Counted from the first letter of the stretch, positions 1 through 7,565 are shown. The stretch: 19,584 bases of DNA from JAFAGX01 sp035623255 (GCA_035623255.1 DASPTU010000031.1:1-19584), one strand, 5' to 3'. The notes: generated by a model from the sequence alone, not told the origin. Translations and numbers: made by a program.

Positions 1-365
1 TTGTTCTGCATGAAGTAGACCGCGCCCACATTATTGAGCGCGTCCGCGAATTTAGGATTCAGCTTAGCTGCTTTTTCAAAATCAGCGCGAGCTTGCTCTG
101 TGTTGCCAGCCTGCAGTTCCGCCAGTCCCAACTTGTTTCGCAGCGTTGCGCTCTTCTTGTCTTTGCTGACCGCCTGTTGAAAATACCGAATAGCATGCTC
201 ATAGTCCTTGTGCGCTCGGCACATGTCACCGGCCTTTTCCAATTCGGCGACGGTCATTAACTTCACATCAAGGACCCGCTGCCCTGCCTGCTCGTGGCCC
301 AGAGCCCGGCCGGCAAAGGCCAGCGCAATGGACAGGGCGATGGCATTCCATTTCGACATTCGCAT
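1..365 (-). CDS. Secreted TPR-repeat protein, 5' part only
   Basis: The gene runs off the left edge; about 121 N-terminal residues are visible. The protein opens with a signal peptide (MRMSKW, then a hydrophobic core of Ala/Leu/Ile up to about residue 24), so it should be exported. From about residue 38 to the edge there are helix-turn-helix repeats of tetratricopeptide type: an AELEKAGD...Y..AI.YFQQAV unit, then a LGLAELQAG...A...FEKAAKLNP unit, then ALNNVGAVYF. TPR units mediate protein-protein contacts; the partner is unknown. The ATG at 365 is chosen because AAGGAGGT lies just upstream with 4-5 nt spacing; a second ATG two codons in is less well placed. It is divergent from the malectin-domain regulator, with about 330 bp between them. 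Confidence 0.85.
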   Translation of the reverse strand, partial: MRMSKWNAIALSIALAFAGRALGHEQAGQRVLDVKLMTVAELEKAGDMCRAHKDYEHAIRYFQQAVSKDKKSATLRNKLGLAELQAGNTEQARADFEKAAKLNPKFADALNNVGAVYFMQN

Positions 366-697
366 ATCGACCTCCTTGGGAAGGGTGTCCCTGTCATGCC
401 AGGTTGTTCTGCCTGACAAGTTCATCCTCCATGGTCCGCTTCCCTTTTGACACAAGTTTGCGGGCAGTAAAAGGCTACAGGGGCTACCGCGTCGCTACAC
501 TGACGTTTCCTGGTCCCGGACGGTCTCGATCTCCATTTGCTTCAATGACTTGCACGAGGGTTGTGGCCGATGATGCGACGGCCCGCGCAACGGGCTTGGC
601 TACGTTTAACGGGACGCGTAACTCCCCATGTAACGGGCATCACTGCAATCTTTCTGGTACCCGCGTAGTAAAAAGCTGAGGGGTGCGGGGGCGGTTC
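366..697. other. Divergent intergenic region, TPR gene / malectin regulator
   Basis: About 330 bp with no convincing gene. It must hold the promoters of both flanking divergent genes, but I see no clear -35/-10 pair. It contains the ribosome binding site of the TPR gene (complement of the first bases after 365) and three copies of AACGGG at 589, 608 and 632, spaced 19 and 24 bp, immediately upstream of the regulator gene. They could be activator or autoregulation sites, but are too short to call. Confidence 0.4.
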
Positions 698-2242
698 ATG
701 TCTACGAGCCTGCAAGAGCCGATAACGCTTGAGAAGGAGCGAGCCGAACTTCAAGCAGTGCTTCAGTCGCCGTTGTTTGCGCGCTCGCAAACCTTGGCTC
801 ATTTGCTCTCGTATCTGTGCGAAAAAACCTTTGCTGGCGAAGGCGATCAGATCAAGGAGTACGCCATAGCCGTAGACGTGCTTGGGCGGCCCAGCTCATT
901 CGATCAGGACCTCGACTCCATTGTGCGTGTGCAGGCGAACCGACTGCGCAAGCGATTAGCTGACTATTACAACGGGGAGGGCGTCAGCCACGAAATGCGT
1001 ATTACTGTCCCGGTTGGACAGTACGTTCCTGCGTTTGAAGAGGTCACACCTGCATTTGCCGAAGTCGTTCAACCCGCGAAGACTGTGCAGTCACCTTCGG
1101 CGGACCGAACCGATCGCCCAAGACACGCCTGGCTATTCTTCGCACTGACTGGTCTTCTTTTGCTGCTCGCGGCCGCGCTCTACACCGGAAGAGACAGGTG
1201 GCGTCCAAGCGCCACTCCGCCGCCCTCGCGGCCCGTCGCGACCTTGCCCGAATCTCCGATAGGGCTGCCGGTTGGAAATGAAATTCGCATCCTGGCAGGC
1301 GCCACTCGCAGCTATGTCGACCGCTCAGGAAAGCTCTGGAGCCCAGACTCGCGTTTCGCTGGCGGCCGCCCTTTGCAGAGCTTCGCTCAACACATCTGGC
1401 GCACCCAGGATCCCACGATCTATCGCAACAGCCGCCAGGGTGACTTCAGCTATGCCATTCCCTTGTCGCCGGGAATCTACGAACTTCACTTGCACTTCGC
1501 GGAGACGTTCTACGGGCCTGAAGACGCGGGCGGTGGCGGGGAGGGCAGCCGCGTCATGACAATTACGGCCAATGGGAAACCCCTGCTGACGGACTTCGAT
1601 GTGGTCGCTGATTCCGCGGGTGCTCGAACCGCGGATGTCAAGGTCTTTACGGACGTCAGTGCCGCCGATGATGGTCTGCTGCATCTGAGCTTCTCTTCGG
1701 TGAAAGGCGGACGGGGCATGTTGTCCGCAATCGAACTCTTGCCCGGGATTCATGGCCAGATCCGGCCAGTGCGGATCGTGACCAGGGACGTTCCTTACTA
1801 TTCCAATGACAGTCACTGGTGGAGCGCCGACGGGTACTTTAGGGGCGGGCAGCTTGCCGCCACTGAAGAAGCGGCGATTGGCACAGATGACCCCGAGCTT
1901 TACAGCACGGAACGCTGGGGACATTTTTCCTATGCGATCCCGGTGACGCCCGGCAAGTACACTGCGACTTTGCATTTCATCGAACACCACTTCCACGCGG
2001 CCGATCACGGGCTGGTTTCCAGCGAACCTAAGGCTTCCTCGGGAGTCCGCCTTTTCAATGTGTTCTGCAACCGCAAGCTCATCCTGCGTCAAGTCAACAT
2101 TCTCGAGCAGGCCGGTGAGCGGCGTCCACTTGTACGCAAAATTGCCGGCTTGGAGCCCGATGCACAGGGCAAGCTGCTGCTGGAATTTGTTCCACTCGAG
2201 TATTATGCAACCGTGTCCGCAATCGAGGTGGTCCCTCAGTAG
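698..2242 (+). CDS. Membrane-bound winged-helix regulator with two malectin-like domains
   Basis: About 514 residues when started at the ATG at 698; a GTG at 683 in the same frame would add five residues, and neither start has a strong ribosome binding site. Residues about 10-115 form a winged-helix-like DNA-binding region of the type common in Acidobacteriota (core SIVRVQANRLRKRLADYY, then a wing-like VPVGQYVPAFE). A proline-rich linker leads to one membrane helix at about 145-163 (WLFFALTGLLLLLAAALY). Outside the membrane are two related halves, about 196-347 and 352-514, each with the order [W]SxDxxFxGG, xDPxxYxxxRxGxFSYAIPxxPGxYxxxLHFxE and a closing SAIE[LV][LV]P strand. That pattern is malectin-like and implies carbohydrate binding. 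The plausible job is a one-component sensor of an envelope or external sugar that controls transcription directly. The ligand and target genes are not visible. Confidence 0.75.
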   Translation: MSTSLQEPITLEKERAELQAVLQSPLFARSQTLAHLLSYLCEKTFAGEGDQIKEYAIAVDVLGRPSSFDQDLDSIVRVQANRLRKRLADYYNGEGVSHEMRITVPVGQYVPAFEEVTPAFAEVVQPAKTVQSPSADRTDRPRHAWLFFALTGLLLLLAAALYTGRDRWRPSATPPPSRPVATLPESPIGLPVGNEIRILAGATRSYVDRSGKLWSPDSRFAGGRPLQSFAQHIWRTQDPTIYRNSRQGDFSYAIPLSPGIYELHLHFAETFYGPEDAGGGGEGSRVMTITANGKPLLTDFDVVADSAGARTADVKVFTDVSAADDGLLHLSFSSVKGGRGMLSAIELLPGIHGQIRPVRIVTRDVPYYSNDSHWWSADGYFRGGQLAATEEAAIGTDDPELYSTERWGHFSYAIPVTPGKYTATLHFIEHHFHAADHGLVSSEPKASSGVRLFNVFCNRKLILRQVNILEQAGERRPLVRKIAGLEPDAQGKLLLEFVPLEYYATVSAIEVVPQ

Positions 2243-2310
2243 ACATTATGTCATCGACTCCTGCGCTCTTCTCCCGGGCGCAGTTCCCATGGTGGGAAGC
2301 GCTGGTCGCT

Positions 2311-2339
2311 TTAACAACTCCATCAAAAAATCCTACAAT
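2311..2339 (+). promoter_or_regulatory. Sigma70-type promoter of the receiver-like gene pair
   Basis: TTAACA (2311-2316) and TACAAT (2334-2339) are separated by exactly 17 bp; each hexamer differs from consensus at one position. The predicted start near 2346 would give a leader of about 185 nt before the ATG at 2531. No other promoter of this quality is visible between the two genes. Confidence 0.6.
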
Positions 2340-2437
2340 AAAATCTCCTCTCTCCTACCTGGCCTAAGCGGCCGCGCCAGTTAAGCGGTGAAAGCAAGAA
2401 ACGAATCTTCATTTTGGTCGGGCAAAGGGAGGTGACT

Positions 2438-2470
2438 ATGATCACAGAATCGAGCTGTGCTTTGGAGTAG
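2438..2470 (+). CDS. Candidate ten-residue leader peptide ORF
   Basis: An ATG preceded by GGGAGGTG with 5 nt spacing from GGAGG, one of the best ribosome binding sites in the window, opens a frame of only ten codons (MITESSCALE) ending in TAG. It lies inside the predicted untranslated leader of the receiver-like pair. It may be a regulatory leader peptide, an upstream ORF that primes the mRNA, or the remnant of a lost gene. There is no run of one amino acid as in classical attenuators, so the role is open. Confidence 0.35.
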   Translation: MITESSCALE

Positions 2471-2481
2471 ATTAAGTCCCC

Positions 2482-2494
2482 GAAACGACGTTTC
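2482..2494. promoter_or_regulatory. 13-bp perfect dyad in the leader, operator-like
   Basis: GAAACG-A-CGTTTC is a perfect inverted repeat with 6-bp arms and a 1-bp centre, 12 bp after the mini-ORF stop and 36 bp before the receiver-like gene. The one-base spacer rules out an RNA hairpin, so if functional it would be a protein-binding site in DNA. A chance dyad cannot be excluded. Confidence 0.25.
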
Positions 2495-2530
2495 CCTGGA
2501 TATGCCAATGGTCCCGTGTGAGAGGGCGCC

Positions 2531-2959
2531 ATGCTTGAAGGCAAATCCATTTTGATTGTCTGTACTGAGGGCGAGAGCCGGGACAAGCTTGTCGCCAGGA
2601 TTCTTGATCTCGGTCTGCAACCACTGTGTTTAACCAACTGCAGCGACGCTCAAAACTTGCTAGGGCGACAGGATTTTCGCATTGTCTTGTGCAGCGATAA
2701 CCTGCCGGACGGCGATTACCGGAACGTGATAGCGGCTGCGACCTCCACGCCTGTTATCGTTCTTTCACACGTGGCTGAATGGGGACCCTACCTGACCGCA
2801 TTGCAGGCTGGTGCGTTTGATTACATCTTGTGTCCGCCTTATGGAGCAGAGGTTGATCGCATTTTGTCGTTCGCACTGGATGAACATTCAAGGCTTCGCG
2901 GAAAAGGACATCAGCAGCCTAAAGCCTCAGAGCAGTCACCTGGGAGAGCACTATGGTGA
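2531..2959 (+). CDS. Degenerate response-regulator receiver-like protein (first of pair)
   Basis: A protein of 142 residues with the length and strand/helix alternation of a CheY-like receiver over residues 5-120 (SILIV, FRIVLCS, TPVIVLS, AGAFDYIL). The catalytic positions are changed. The acidic pair after strand 1 is Cys11-Thr12, the phospho-acceptor position before NLP is Ser55 with an Asp shifted to 56, and the invariant Lys before Pro is Cys101; Ser79 keeps the Thr/Ser position. Conventional phosphotransfer is therefore unlikely, and it is better seen as a pseudo-receiver used for binding. The ATG at 2531 follows GAGAGGG. The 3' end overlaps the next gene, which has the same fold, so the two are probably translated together. 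Their partner is not evident here. Confidence 0.7.
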   Translation: MLEGKSILIVCTEGESRDKLVARILDLGLQPLCLTNCSDAQNLLGRQDFRIVLCSDNLPDGDYRNVIAAATSTPVIVLSHVAEWGPYLTALQAGAFDYILCPPYGAEVDRILSFALDEHSRLRGKGHQQPKASEQSPGRALW

Positions 2960-3318
2960 CTCCGCTCGTGAGAGTGCTGCTGATAGCTGAGAGCGGGTTA
3001 GGATTCTCGCCTCTTCTGGAGCGTCTGAAGAACTTTGGTTGCCAATGCCACCTTGTTTCCTCTTGCCTGGATGGCGCTCGACTGATCGAGCAGACTTCAT
3101 TTGATCTGGTTCTTTGCAGCGGTCGAACGGAAAACTTCCAATCCCTGCTCAGCGCAGCCCGGAGTTCCTCCGCGAGTTTATTCCGATACCTCATGGTAGA
3201 ACATGGGTGCTGGTGGGTGCCCACGATTGTCCGAGGCGAACCATGTTCTCGTTGGTTGGCGTTTCGGGACAGCGAGTTCCCAGGCGAACTCTACAAGTTG
3301 GTTAGAGAAGTCGGCTAA
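2953..3318 (+). CDS. Degenerate receiver-like protein (second of pair)
   Basis: A protein of 121 residues that begins inside the end of the preceding gene (7-bp overlap, ATG at 2953, GGGAGAG just upstream). The N-terminal half resembles its neighbour: strand 1 VRVLLIAES, then a helix, then FDLVLCS at 50-56, matching the neighbour's FRIVLCS. As there, Ser occupies the phospho-Asp position and the acidic pair is reduced to Ala-Glu. The C-terminal half is shortened and carries several Trp and Cys residues (GCWWVP, EPCSRW), and no KP motif is seen. It may be a diverged duplicate of the upstream gene. Two unconventional receivers in one operon suggest a heterodimer or a scaffold for another signalling protein, which is inference only. 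Confidence 0.6.
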   Translation: MVTPLVRVLLIAESGLGFSPLLERLKNFGCQCHLVSSCLDGARLIEQTSFDLVLCSGRTENFQSLLSAARSSSASLFRYLMVEHGCWWVPTIVRGEPCSRWLAFRDSEFPGELYKLVREVG

Positions 3319-3497
3319 CCTACCATGTGGATGCGGGGAGCGACTTGTACGGTAATGTCCTCAAGGAACTTATTGATAAGTCCTTTTAATCAAGCGGTCG
3401 TTCTAAACAAGTTCCTGGCACTGGCGACGTGTCGAAGACGCAGTTAGGGCTTACCAGACTCAGGCTCCTGGTCTCCTGTTCGGGACTTCCCTCACTC

Positions 3498-3980
3498 TTA
3501 AGCGCCGTGCCCTGCCGCAGCGGCCTCAACAGGATCTGGGAACGCCCGGCGGCCCGTGACGTTGTCAATGCGGATGCGGTAAAAGACGGGCGTGGGAAGC
3601 TGCGAAGGTTCACGATGAAGTGCGGAGACATAGCCAGGTTGCCACCACAGCGCGTGCTTCCGAACCAATTCGTAAGCGTCGAGGACCTTTTCCTGTGATT
3701 CGGGAGTGTCCGGTAACTCTTCATACAGGCCCGTCACGATGACGCTTAACCATCGATCGGGGCTGGTCACGGCGTCAATTTCCACACAGACGCAGGGGTT
3801 GGCGCGCATCCATTCGATCTTCTGGCCAACAGGGGAAAAGCCATAGAGGTACTCGCCTTGGAACGCAAAGTAGATCGGCACGATATAGGGTTGGTTTCTG
3901 CGCGCACAGGCCAACCTTCCGAGACTCTCACGCTCCAGCACCCCGCGGCATTCTTCAGGCGTCATGTCGTAGATGACCAT
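3498..3980 (-). CDS. Pyridoxamine 5'-phosphate oxidase-like FMN-binding protein
   Basis: A protein of 160 residues with the split-barrel flavin-binding fold of the pyridoxamine-phosphate-oxidase-like / NimA superfamily. The family order is visible: an N-terminal MTPEEC.. helix, GRLACARRNQPYIVPIYFAFQGEYLYGFS, then KIEWMRANPCVCVEID, then WLSVIVTGLYEEL. Members bind FMN or F420 and reduce small molecules or bind flavin or heme, so the substrate cannot be named. The ATG at 3980 has GAGG 9 nt upstream; an in-frame ATG five codons in is an alternative. It is transcribed alone, convergent with the receiver-like pair (about 180 bp between stops, no terminator seen) and separate from the NtrC gene behind it. 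Confidence 0.8.
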   Translation of the reverse strand: MVIYDMTPEECRGVLERESLGRLACARRNQPYIVPIYFAFQGEYLYGFSPVGQKIEWMRANPCVCVEIDAVTSPDRWLSVIVTGLYEELPDTPESQEKVLDAYELVRKHALWWQPGYVSALHREPSQLPTPVFYRIRIDNVTGRRAFPDPVEAAAAGHGA

Positions 3981-4175
3981 GGCCTAGGCCTCATCCACGT
4001 GGGCTGGAGCATATCATGATCCAATTTTGACCGTCTGCGTGAGAGGGTATTCTTGATGATATTCTTTGAGGCTATGGGAGGAGTCCTAAGCGATGGTGGA
4101 GTCCCTATCCTTTTTTGTGGGAGCATAGATTAGCTAAACCACATCCTCGAATGACCCGTACAGGCAGAGCAGGAT

Positions 4176-5537
4176 TTAGTGTAGGAGACCGTGCTCGTGA
4201 AGCTTCCGGTAAAGATTCCGCTCGCTAATGCCAAGGATTTTAGCGGCGTTGCCGCGGTGGCCGTGGCTGGCTTCGAGCGCCAACCCTATATGCTCCCGCT
4301 CCACTTGCTCCAGTGTCGGAATCGCCGTGCTGTTCGATGAAAACTTGGGAGCACTTCCCATTCCCGAGCTGCGAAAGGTGGCCGGGAGGTGCTCCGGCAA
4401 AACGCGTGCCCCCTCGCAAAACACCAAGGCCGCCTCCACGACGTGCAGTAGCTCGCGCACGTTTCCCGGCCAGTTGTGACCCTTCATTAGCTGAAGAGCT
4501 TCCTCGCTGATCTGTTTGTTGGAGCCGAATCGTTCGTTGAGCACGGTCACAAAGTGTTTTGCCAGGAGTTCCACGTCCGCGCCTCTGGCGCGCAATGGGG
4601 GGACTTCCACGGTGATCGTGCTCAGGCGGTAGAACAGATCCTCGCGGAAGAGGCCCTGCCGCACCATCGCGGAAACGTCACGGTTTGTTGCGGCCAAAAT
4701 CCGGACATCGACGCGAATTTCATCCGTTCCTCCGACGTGCCGGAAAGTGGCTGTGTCCAGGACACGCAGCAACTTAGTTTGTGTCGCGGGACTGACCTCG
4801 CCGATTTCGTCGAGGAAAATCGTGCCGCTATTGGCAACCTCAAATAAACCAGGTTTCCCCCGGTCCGCTCCGGTGAACGCGCCGCGCTCGTGGCCGAACA
4901 ACTCACTCTCAAGCAGGCTTTCCTGCAATGTAGAGCACTCCACCGCCACGAACGGCCGGAATCGCCGCGGGCTGCGTGCATGAATCAGCTTGGCCACGCG
5001 CTCTTTCCCCGCCCCGGTCTCCCCGGTAATGAGTACGGTGCCGTCGCTCGGAGCCACGAGTTCGATCAGTTTGAGCAGCCGCAGAAATTCTGGGCTTTCT
5101 CCGATGAAGGAACTCCCGAGATCAGGAGGCGTCAGCCCCCGCTCGAGAAGAGTCGCGCGTTGCCGAAGCGAGCGCCGTTCGAGCGCCCTCTGAATGCGAA
5201 CCTGCAACTCATCGAGAGGACAGGGCTTCACCACGTAATCGAAAGCCCCCATGCGAATCGATTCGATTGCAGTATCGATGGACCCGTGGCCGGTCAGCAT
5301 GACAACCTCGGTTGCTGGCGCGCCCGCATGGATGGATTTCAGGACCTCGAGTCCATTCATCCCGGGCAAGCGCAGGTCGAGCACCACGACATCGGGCTCC
5401 GATTCCGTGATCCGGCGAAGTGCCTCTTCGCCCGTTCCGACACCGTGAATCTGATATCCGAGGCGACTCAGTTCGTTACCCATCACCTGCCGGAAGGTCG
5501 AATCGTCGTCAACGAGAAGCACGGAAGTCGGCTTCAT
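4176..5537 (-). CDS. NtrC-family sigma54-dependent response regulator
   Basis: A complete 453-residue three-domain activator. The receiver (1-120) has the acidic pocket D10-D12, phospho-acceptor D54 in LDLRLPGMNG, T82 and K104. The AAA+ domain (about 145-370) has Walker A GETGAGKE at 172-179, the sigma54-contacting loop GAFTGA at 219-224, Walker B TIFLDE at 239-244 and sensor II GNVREL at 358-363. A Fis-type helix-turn-helix (about 410-453, GNAAKILGISERNLYRKLHEHG) binds DNA. All catalytic residues are present, so it should hydrolyse ATP and open sigma54 promoters when phosphorylated. It overlaps the kinase gene by 4 bp (ATGA) and is its cognate partner. The likely target is the divergent operon starting at 7610, which has paired dyads and a sigma54 promoter. 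Confidence 0.95.
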   Translation of the reverse strand: MKPTSVLLVDDDSTFRQVMGNELSRLGYQIHGVGTGEEALRRITESEPDVVVLDLRLPGMNGLEVLKSIHAGAPATEVVMLTGHGSIDTAIESIRMGAFDYVVKPCPLDELQVRIQRALERRSLRQRATLLERGLTPPDLGSSFIGESPEFLRLLKLIELVAPSDGTVLITGETGAGKERVAKLIHARSPRRFRPFVAVECSTLQESLLESELFGHERGAFTGADRGKPGLFEVANSGTIFLDEIGEVSPATQTKLLRVLDTATFRHVGGTDEIRVDVRILAATNRDVSAMVRQGLFREDLFYRLSTITVEVPPLRARGADVELLAKHFVTVLNERFGSNKQISEEALQLMKGHNWPGNVRELLHVVEAALVFCEGARVLPEHLPATFRSSGMGSAPKFSSNSTAIPTLEQVEREHIGLALEASHGHRGNAAKILGISERNLYRKLHEHGLLH

Positions 5538-7411
5538 GAAACGCCCTCCTGCCGCAAGTCAGCTTGGATAGCCGGCAGCACGACTTCAAAGGTAGAACCA
5601 ATTCCTGGCGTGCTCTCTACGCGGATGTCTCCACCCCAGCCGCGCACCGCGTTCAACGACAGGAAAAGACCCAGCCCGGTGCCACCCGACCGCAGGCTGA
5701 AGAAGGGTTCAAAAATCTTTTTCTTGAATTCAGGGGGGATCCCGCATCCCTGGTCCAAGATGCGTATACACACGGTGTCGCCAGCTGTCGCTTCCACCAG
5801 AACTTTTCCGCCCGGCTTGGAAGCTTGAACCGCGTTGAGAATCAAGTTGACGAGTAGGTTTTGAAATTCCGCTTCATTCGCGCGGAAGCGCAATCCCGCT
5901 GGAAATGGGCGCACCTCGACAGTTACCGAGTGAGCGGAAGCCGTAGGATTGATGAGTGCCTGCACCGCGGCAATCGCCGCATCGAGTTCCACGATGTCTC
6001 CGGAGGAACGTTGGCCACGGGACATTCGCAGGAAATGCTGCGTGATGCCACGGCAGCGCAAGATCTGTTCCCGAGCGATGGCGGCGCTATCACGGACCTT
6101 GCTCAGGTCTATGCACGTCTTTCCGTCCTCCGCCGAGGGTGTTTCACGGAGAATTCCCTCCACGCACATCATCACGGTAGCAAGCGGCGTGTTTAACTCG
6201 TGTGAAAAACCCGACGCCAGCACTCCCAAGGAAGCCAGGCGATGCGACTCCGCAAGATTTGCTTCTGCCGCTCGGCGCTCCGAGATATCTCGCCAAACTT
6301 CCACGACCTGGGCAAGGTGACCAGACGAATCGAGTATCGGAGATGCGTGGATCTCTTCCCACGCCGACGTGCCATCCTTGGTTCTGCGTTCGCAGAGACG
6401 AACTTGGCGTGCGCCGGATTGCAGACAAGCAAGCGTGGGGCAATCGCTGACGTCGCACGGGCCCGAGCCAACTTCCAGGCAGCAACAACCCAGCACCTCC
6501 TCCCGGTTGCTCCCTGTGCGTTGTAGGAAAGCATCATTGGCCGCAATAATTCTACGTTCAGAGTCAAGGACGACAATGCCGTCATCGATGCTGTTGATCA
6601 CGGTCTCCAGGCGCTCTCGCTGCGTGCGAACTTCACCGACAAGGCCCGCCACAGAATCAGCCATGGCGTTGAACTCGCGGCCAAGCCACGCCAACGTGTC
6701 GGAACCTTCCTCGGGAATGCGCCGATCCAGATCCCCTTGGGAGATCAGGCGCGCGTTAGTTTCAAAACGGCTCAGGCGCTTCAGGACGGAAAACCGGATC
6801 AGCAGCAAGATGGTCCCTGCAAGCACGAAGGTCAACGCGCCGGCGCCGGCGACCATCCAGTGCAAATCCCTGGTCATCGCAGCCCGCACTTCTCCCGCGT
6901 TGTAATCCAGAATCAGGATGCCGTTAATTTTTTGCTCTGGATTGTGGCATCGGTGGCACTCTTCGCGATTGCGAATCGGCACCACGGTCCTGAGGATTTC
7001 GCCACCCCGCGTCTCAATCACGCGACTGGAGCCTCTGCGATCCGGTGGATCACGGTGGCAGATCTGGCAAGTAGGGGAATCAATCCGGAAATCGTTCCCT
7101 CCAACCCCGGGTCTGCTGGAGTAGCGTTCCACGCCGTTACGGTCCAGAAGGAAAATTTGTTCGACGCGCGCCTGCTTCCCAAAGCTTTCAATCATGCCCG
7201 CGATCAGCGTGCGATCGTTCTCCATCATCTGGTGTTCGAGGGCCACGCGAATCAAGTCGCCTTCTGCGAGCGCCGTGTTGCGCGCGGTGTCCAGAAGACT
7301 CTGGAAGTGATGAACGGAATAGAGATAAGAGGCAGCCGTGCAGACGATGACCACAGCCAACGTGATTCCGAGGGCGAGGACCACCGTCATGCTGACGGAG
7401 CGCAGTTTCAT
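5534..7411 (-). CDS. Sensor histidine kinase with two periplasmic c-type heme motifs
   Basis: A protein of 625 residues counted from the ATG at 7411. Membrane helices at about 9-29 and 186-206 enclose a periplasmic domain of about 150 residues with CQICH at 115-119 and CHRCH at 152-156, the c-type heme attachment signature. HAMP follows (about 207-260), then a PAS domain (about 268-380) with an unusual cysteine group (C309-311, 319, 324, 329). The kinase core has H404 in GFSHELNTPL, N-box NLILNAVQA (522-530), G1 DQGCGIP and G2 GGTGLGL. The heme domain probably senses redox state or a gas ligand and the core phosphorylates the overlapping NtrC-type regulator. A TTG at 7465 would add 18 residues (with a CHAC) ahead of the membrane helix; I reject it because it lies in the presumed promoter region. 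Confidence 0.92.
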   Translation of the reverse strand: MKLRSVSMTVVLALGITLAVVIVCTAASYLYSVHHFQSLLDTARNTALAEGDLIRVALEHQMMENDRTLIAGMIESFGKQARVEQIFLLDRNGVERYSSRPGVGGNDFRIDSPTCQICHRDPPDRRGSSRVIETRGGEILRTVVPIRNREECHRCHNPEQKINGILILDYNAGEVRAAMTRDLHWMVAGAGALTFVLAGTILLLIRFSVLKRLSRFETNARLISQGDLDRRIPEEGSDTLAWLGREFNAMADSVAGLVGEVRTQRERLETVINSIDDGIVVLDSERRIIAANDAFLQRTGSNREEVLGCCCLEVGSGPCDVSDCPTLACLQSGARQVRLCERRTKDGTSAWEEIHASPILDSSGHLAQVVEVWRDISERRAAEANLAESHRLASLGVLASGFSHELNTPLATVMMCVEGILRETPSAEDGKTCIDLSKVRDSAAIAREQILRCRGITQHFLRMSRGQRSSGDIVELDAAIAAVQALINPTASAHSVTVEVRPFPAGLRFRANEAEFQNLLVNLILNAVQASKPGGKVLVEATAGDTVCIRILDQGCGIPPEFKKKIFEPFFSLRSGGTGLGLFLSLNAVRGWGGDIRVESTPGIGSTFEVVLPAIQADLRQEGVS

Positions 7412-7468
7412 GAGACGAGGTACCTCGTTCGGGCAAGCATGGCATATGACGGATTGGCAGGTCAATGA

Positions 7469-7483
7469 CTGACGATTTGTCAG
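7469..7483. promoter_or_regulatory. Distal dyad operator (CTGAC-N5-GTCAG)
   Basis: A perfect inverted repeat, CTGAC at 7469-7473 and GTCAG at 7479-7483 with a 5-bp centre. Its axis at 7476 is about 116 bp upstream of the predicted sigma54 start. It pairs with an identical dyad 22 bp downstream and is probably a binding site for a dimer of the adjacent NtrC-type activator. Confidence 0.65.
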
Positions 7484-7490
7484 GCGTGTC

Positions 7491-7505
7491 CTGACAACTT
7501 GTCAG
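7491..7505. promoter_or_regulatory. Proximal dyad operator (CTGACAA-C-TTGTCAG)
   Basis: A perfect inverted repeat with 7-bp arms and a single central base, containing the same CTGAC-N5-GTCAG core as the distal dyad. Axis to axis the two are 22 bp apart, about two helical turns, so bound dimers would sit on the same DNA face, the arrangement usual for cooperative NtrC-family enhancers. The axis at 7498 is about 94 bp upstream of the predicted start. The inner half-sites of the two dyads also form TTGTCAGG-N5-CCTGACAA (7477-7497). Confidence 0.7.
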
Positions 7506-7565
7506 CTTTCCTTTCGCAGCTCTACTCTCTCGACTGAAATTAAATGATTTAGCCCCTACTCCTCA

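Noticed and set aside
391..420. TGTCA / CTGACAAG sequences upstream of the TPR gene as further sites of the NtrC-type regulator
   Set aside because: Only half-sites are present, without the 5-bp-spaced dyad, and no GG-N10-GC promoter lies nearby.
1325..2092. A 255-residue open frame on the minus strand inside the malectin-domain gene
   Set aside because: It is fully antisense to a gene with clear domain structure, and shows no ribosome site or motif.
2261..2283. Inverted repeat CTGCGC...GCGCAG after the malectin-domain gene as a terminator
   Set aside because: Six-base arms, an 11-base loop and no T-run follow; too weak to call a rho-independent terminator.
3400..3490. Possible hairpin AGACTCAGG/CCTGGTCT between the convergent genes
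   Set aside because: The stem needs a bulge and leaves a two-base loop, so it cannot form a useful terminator hairpin.
4890..5828. A 312-residue open frame on the plus strand opposite the NtrC and kinase genes
   Set aside because: It lies antisense to two genes with complete catalytic motifs, has no recognisable domain and reads as the GC-skew shadow of the opposite strand.
7412..7465. TTG at 7465 as the kinase start, adding a CHAC-containing N-terminus
   Set aside because: The added residues are not signal-like, the TTG has no ribosome site and the region must hold the kinase promoter; CHAC is not a heme motif.
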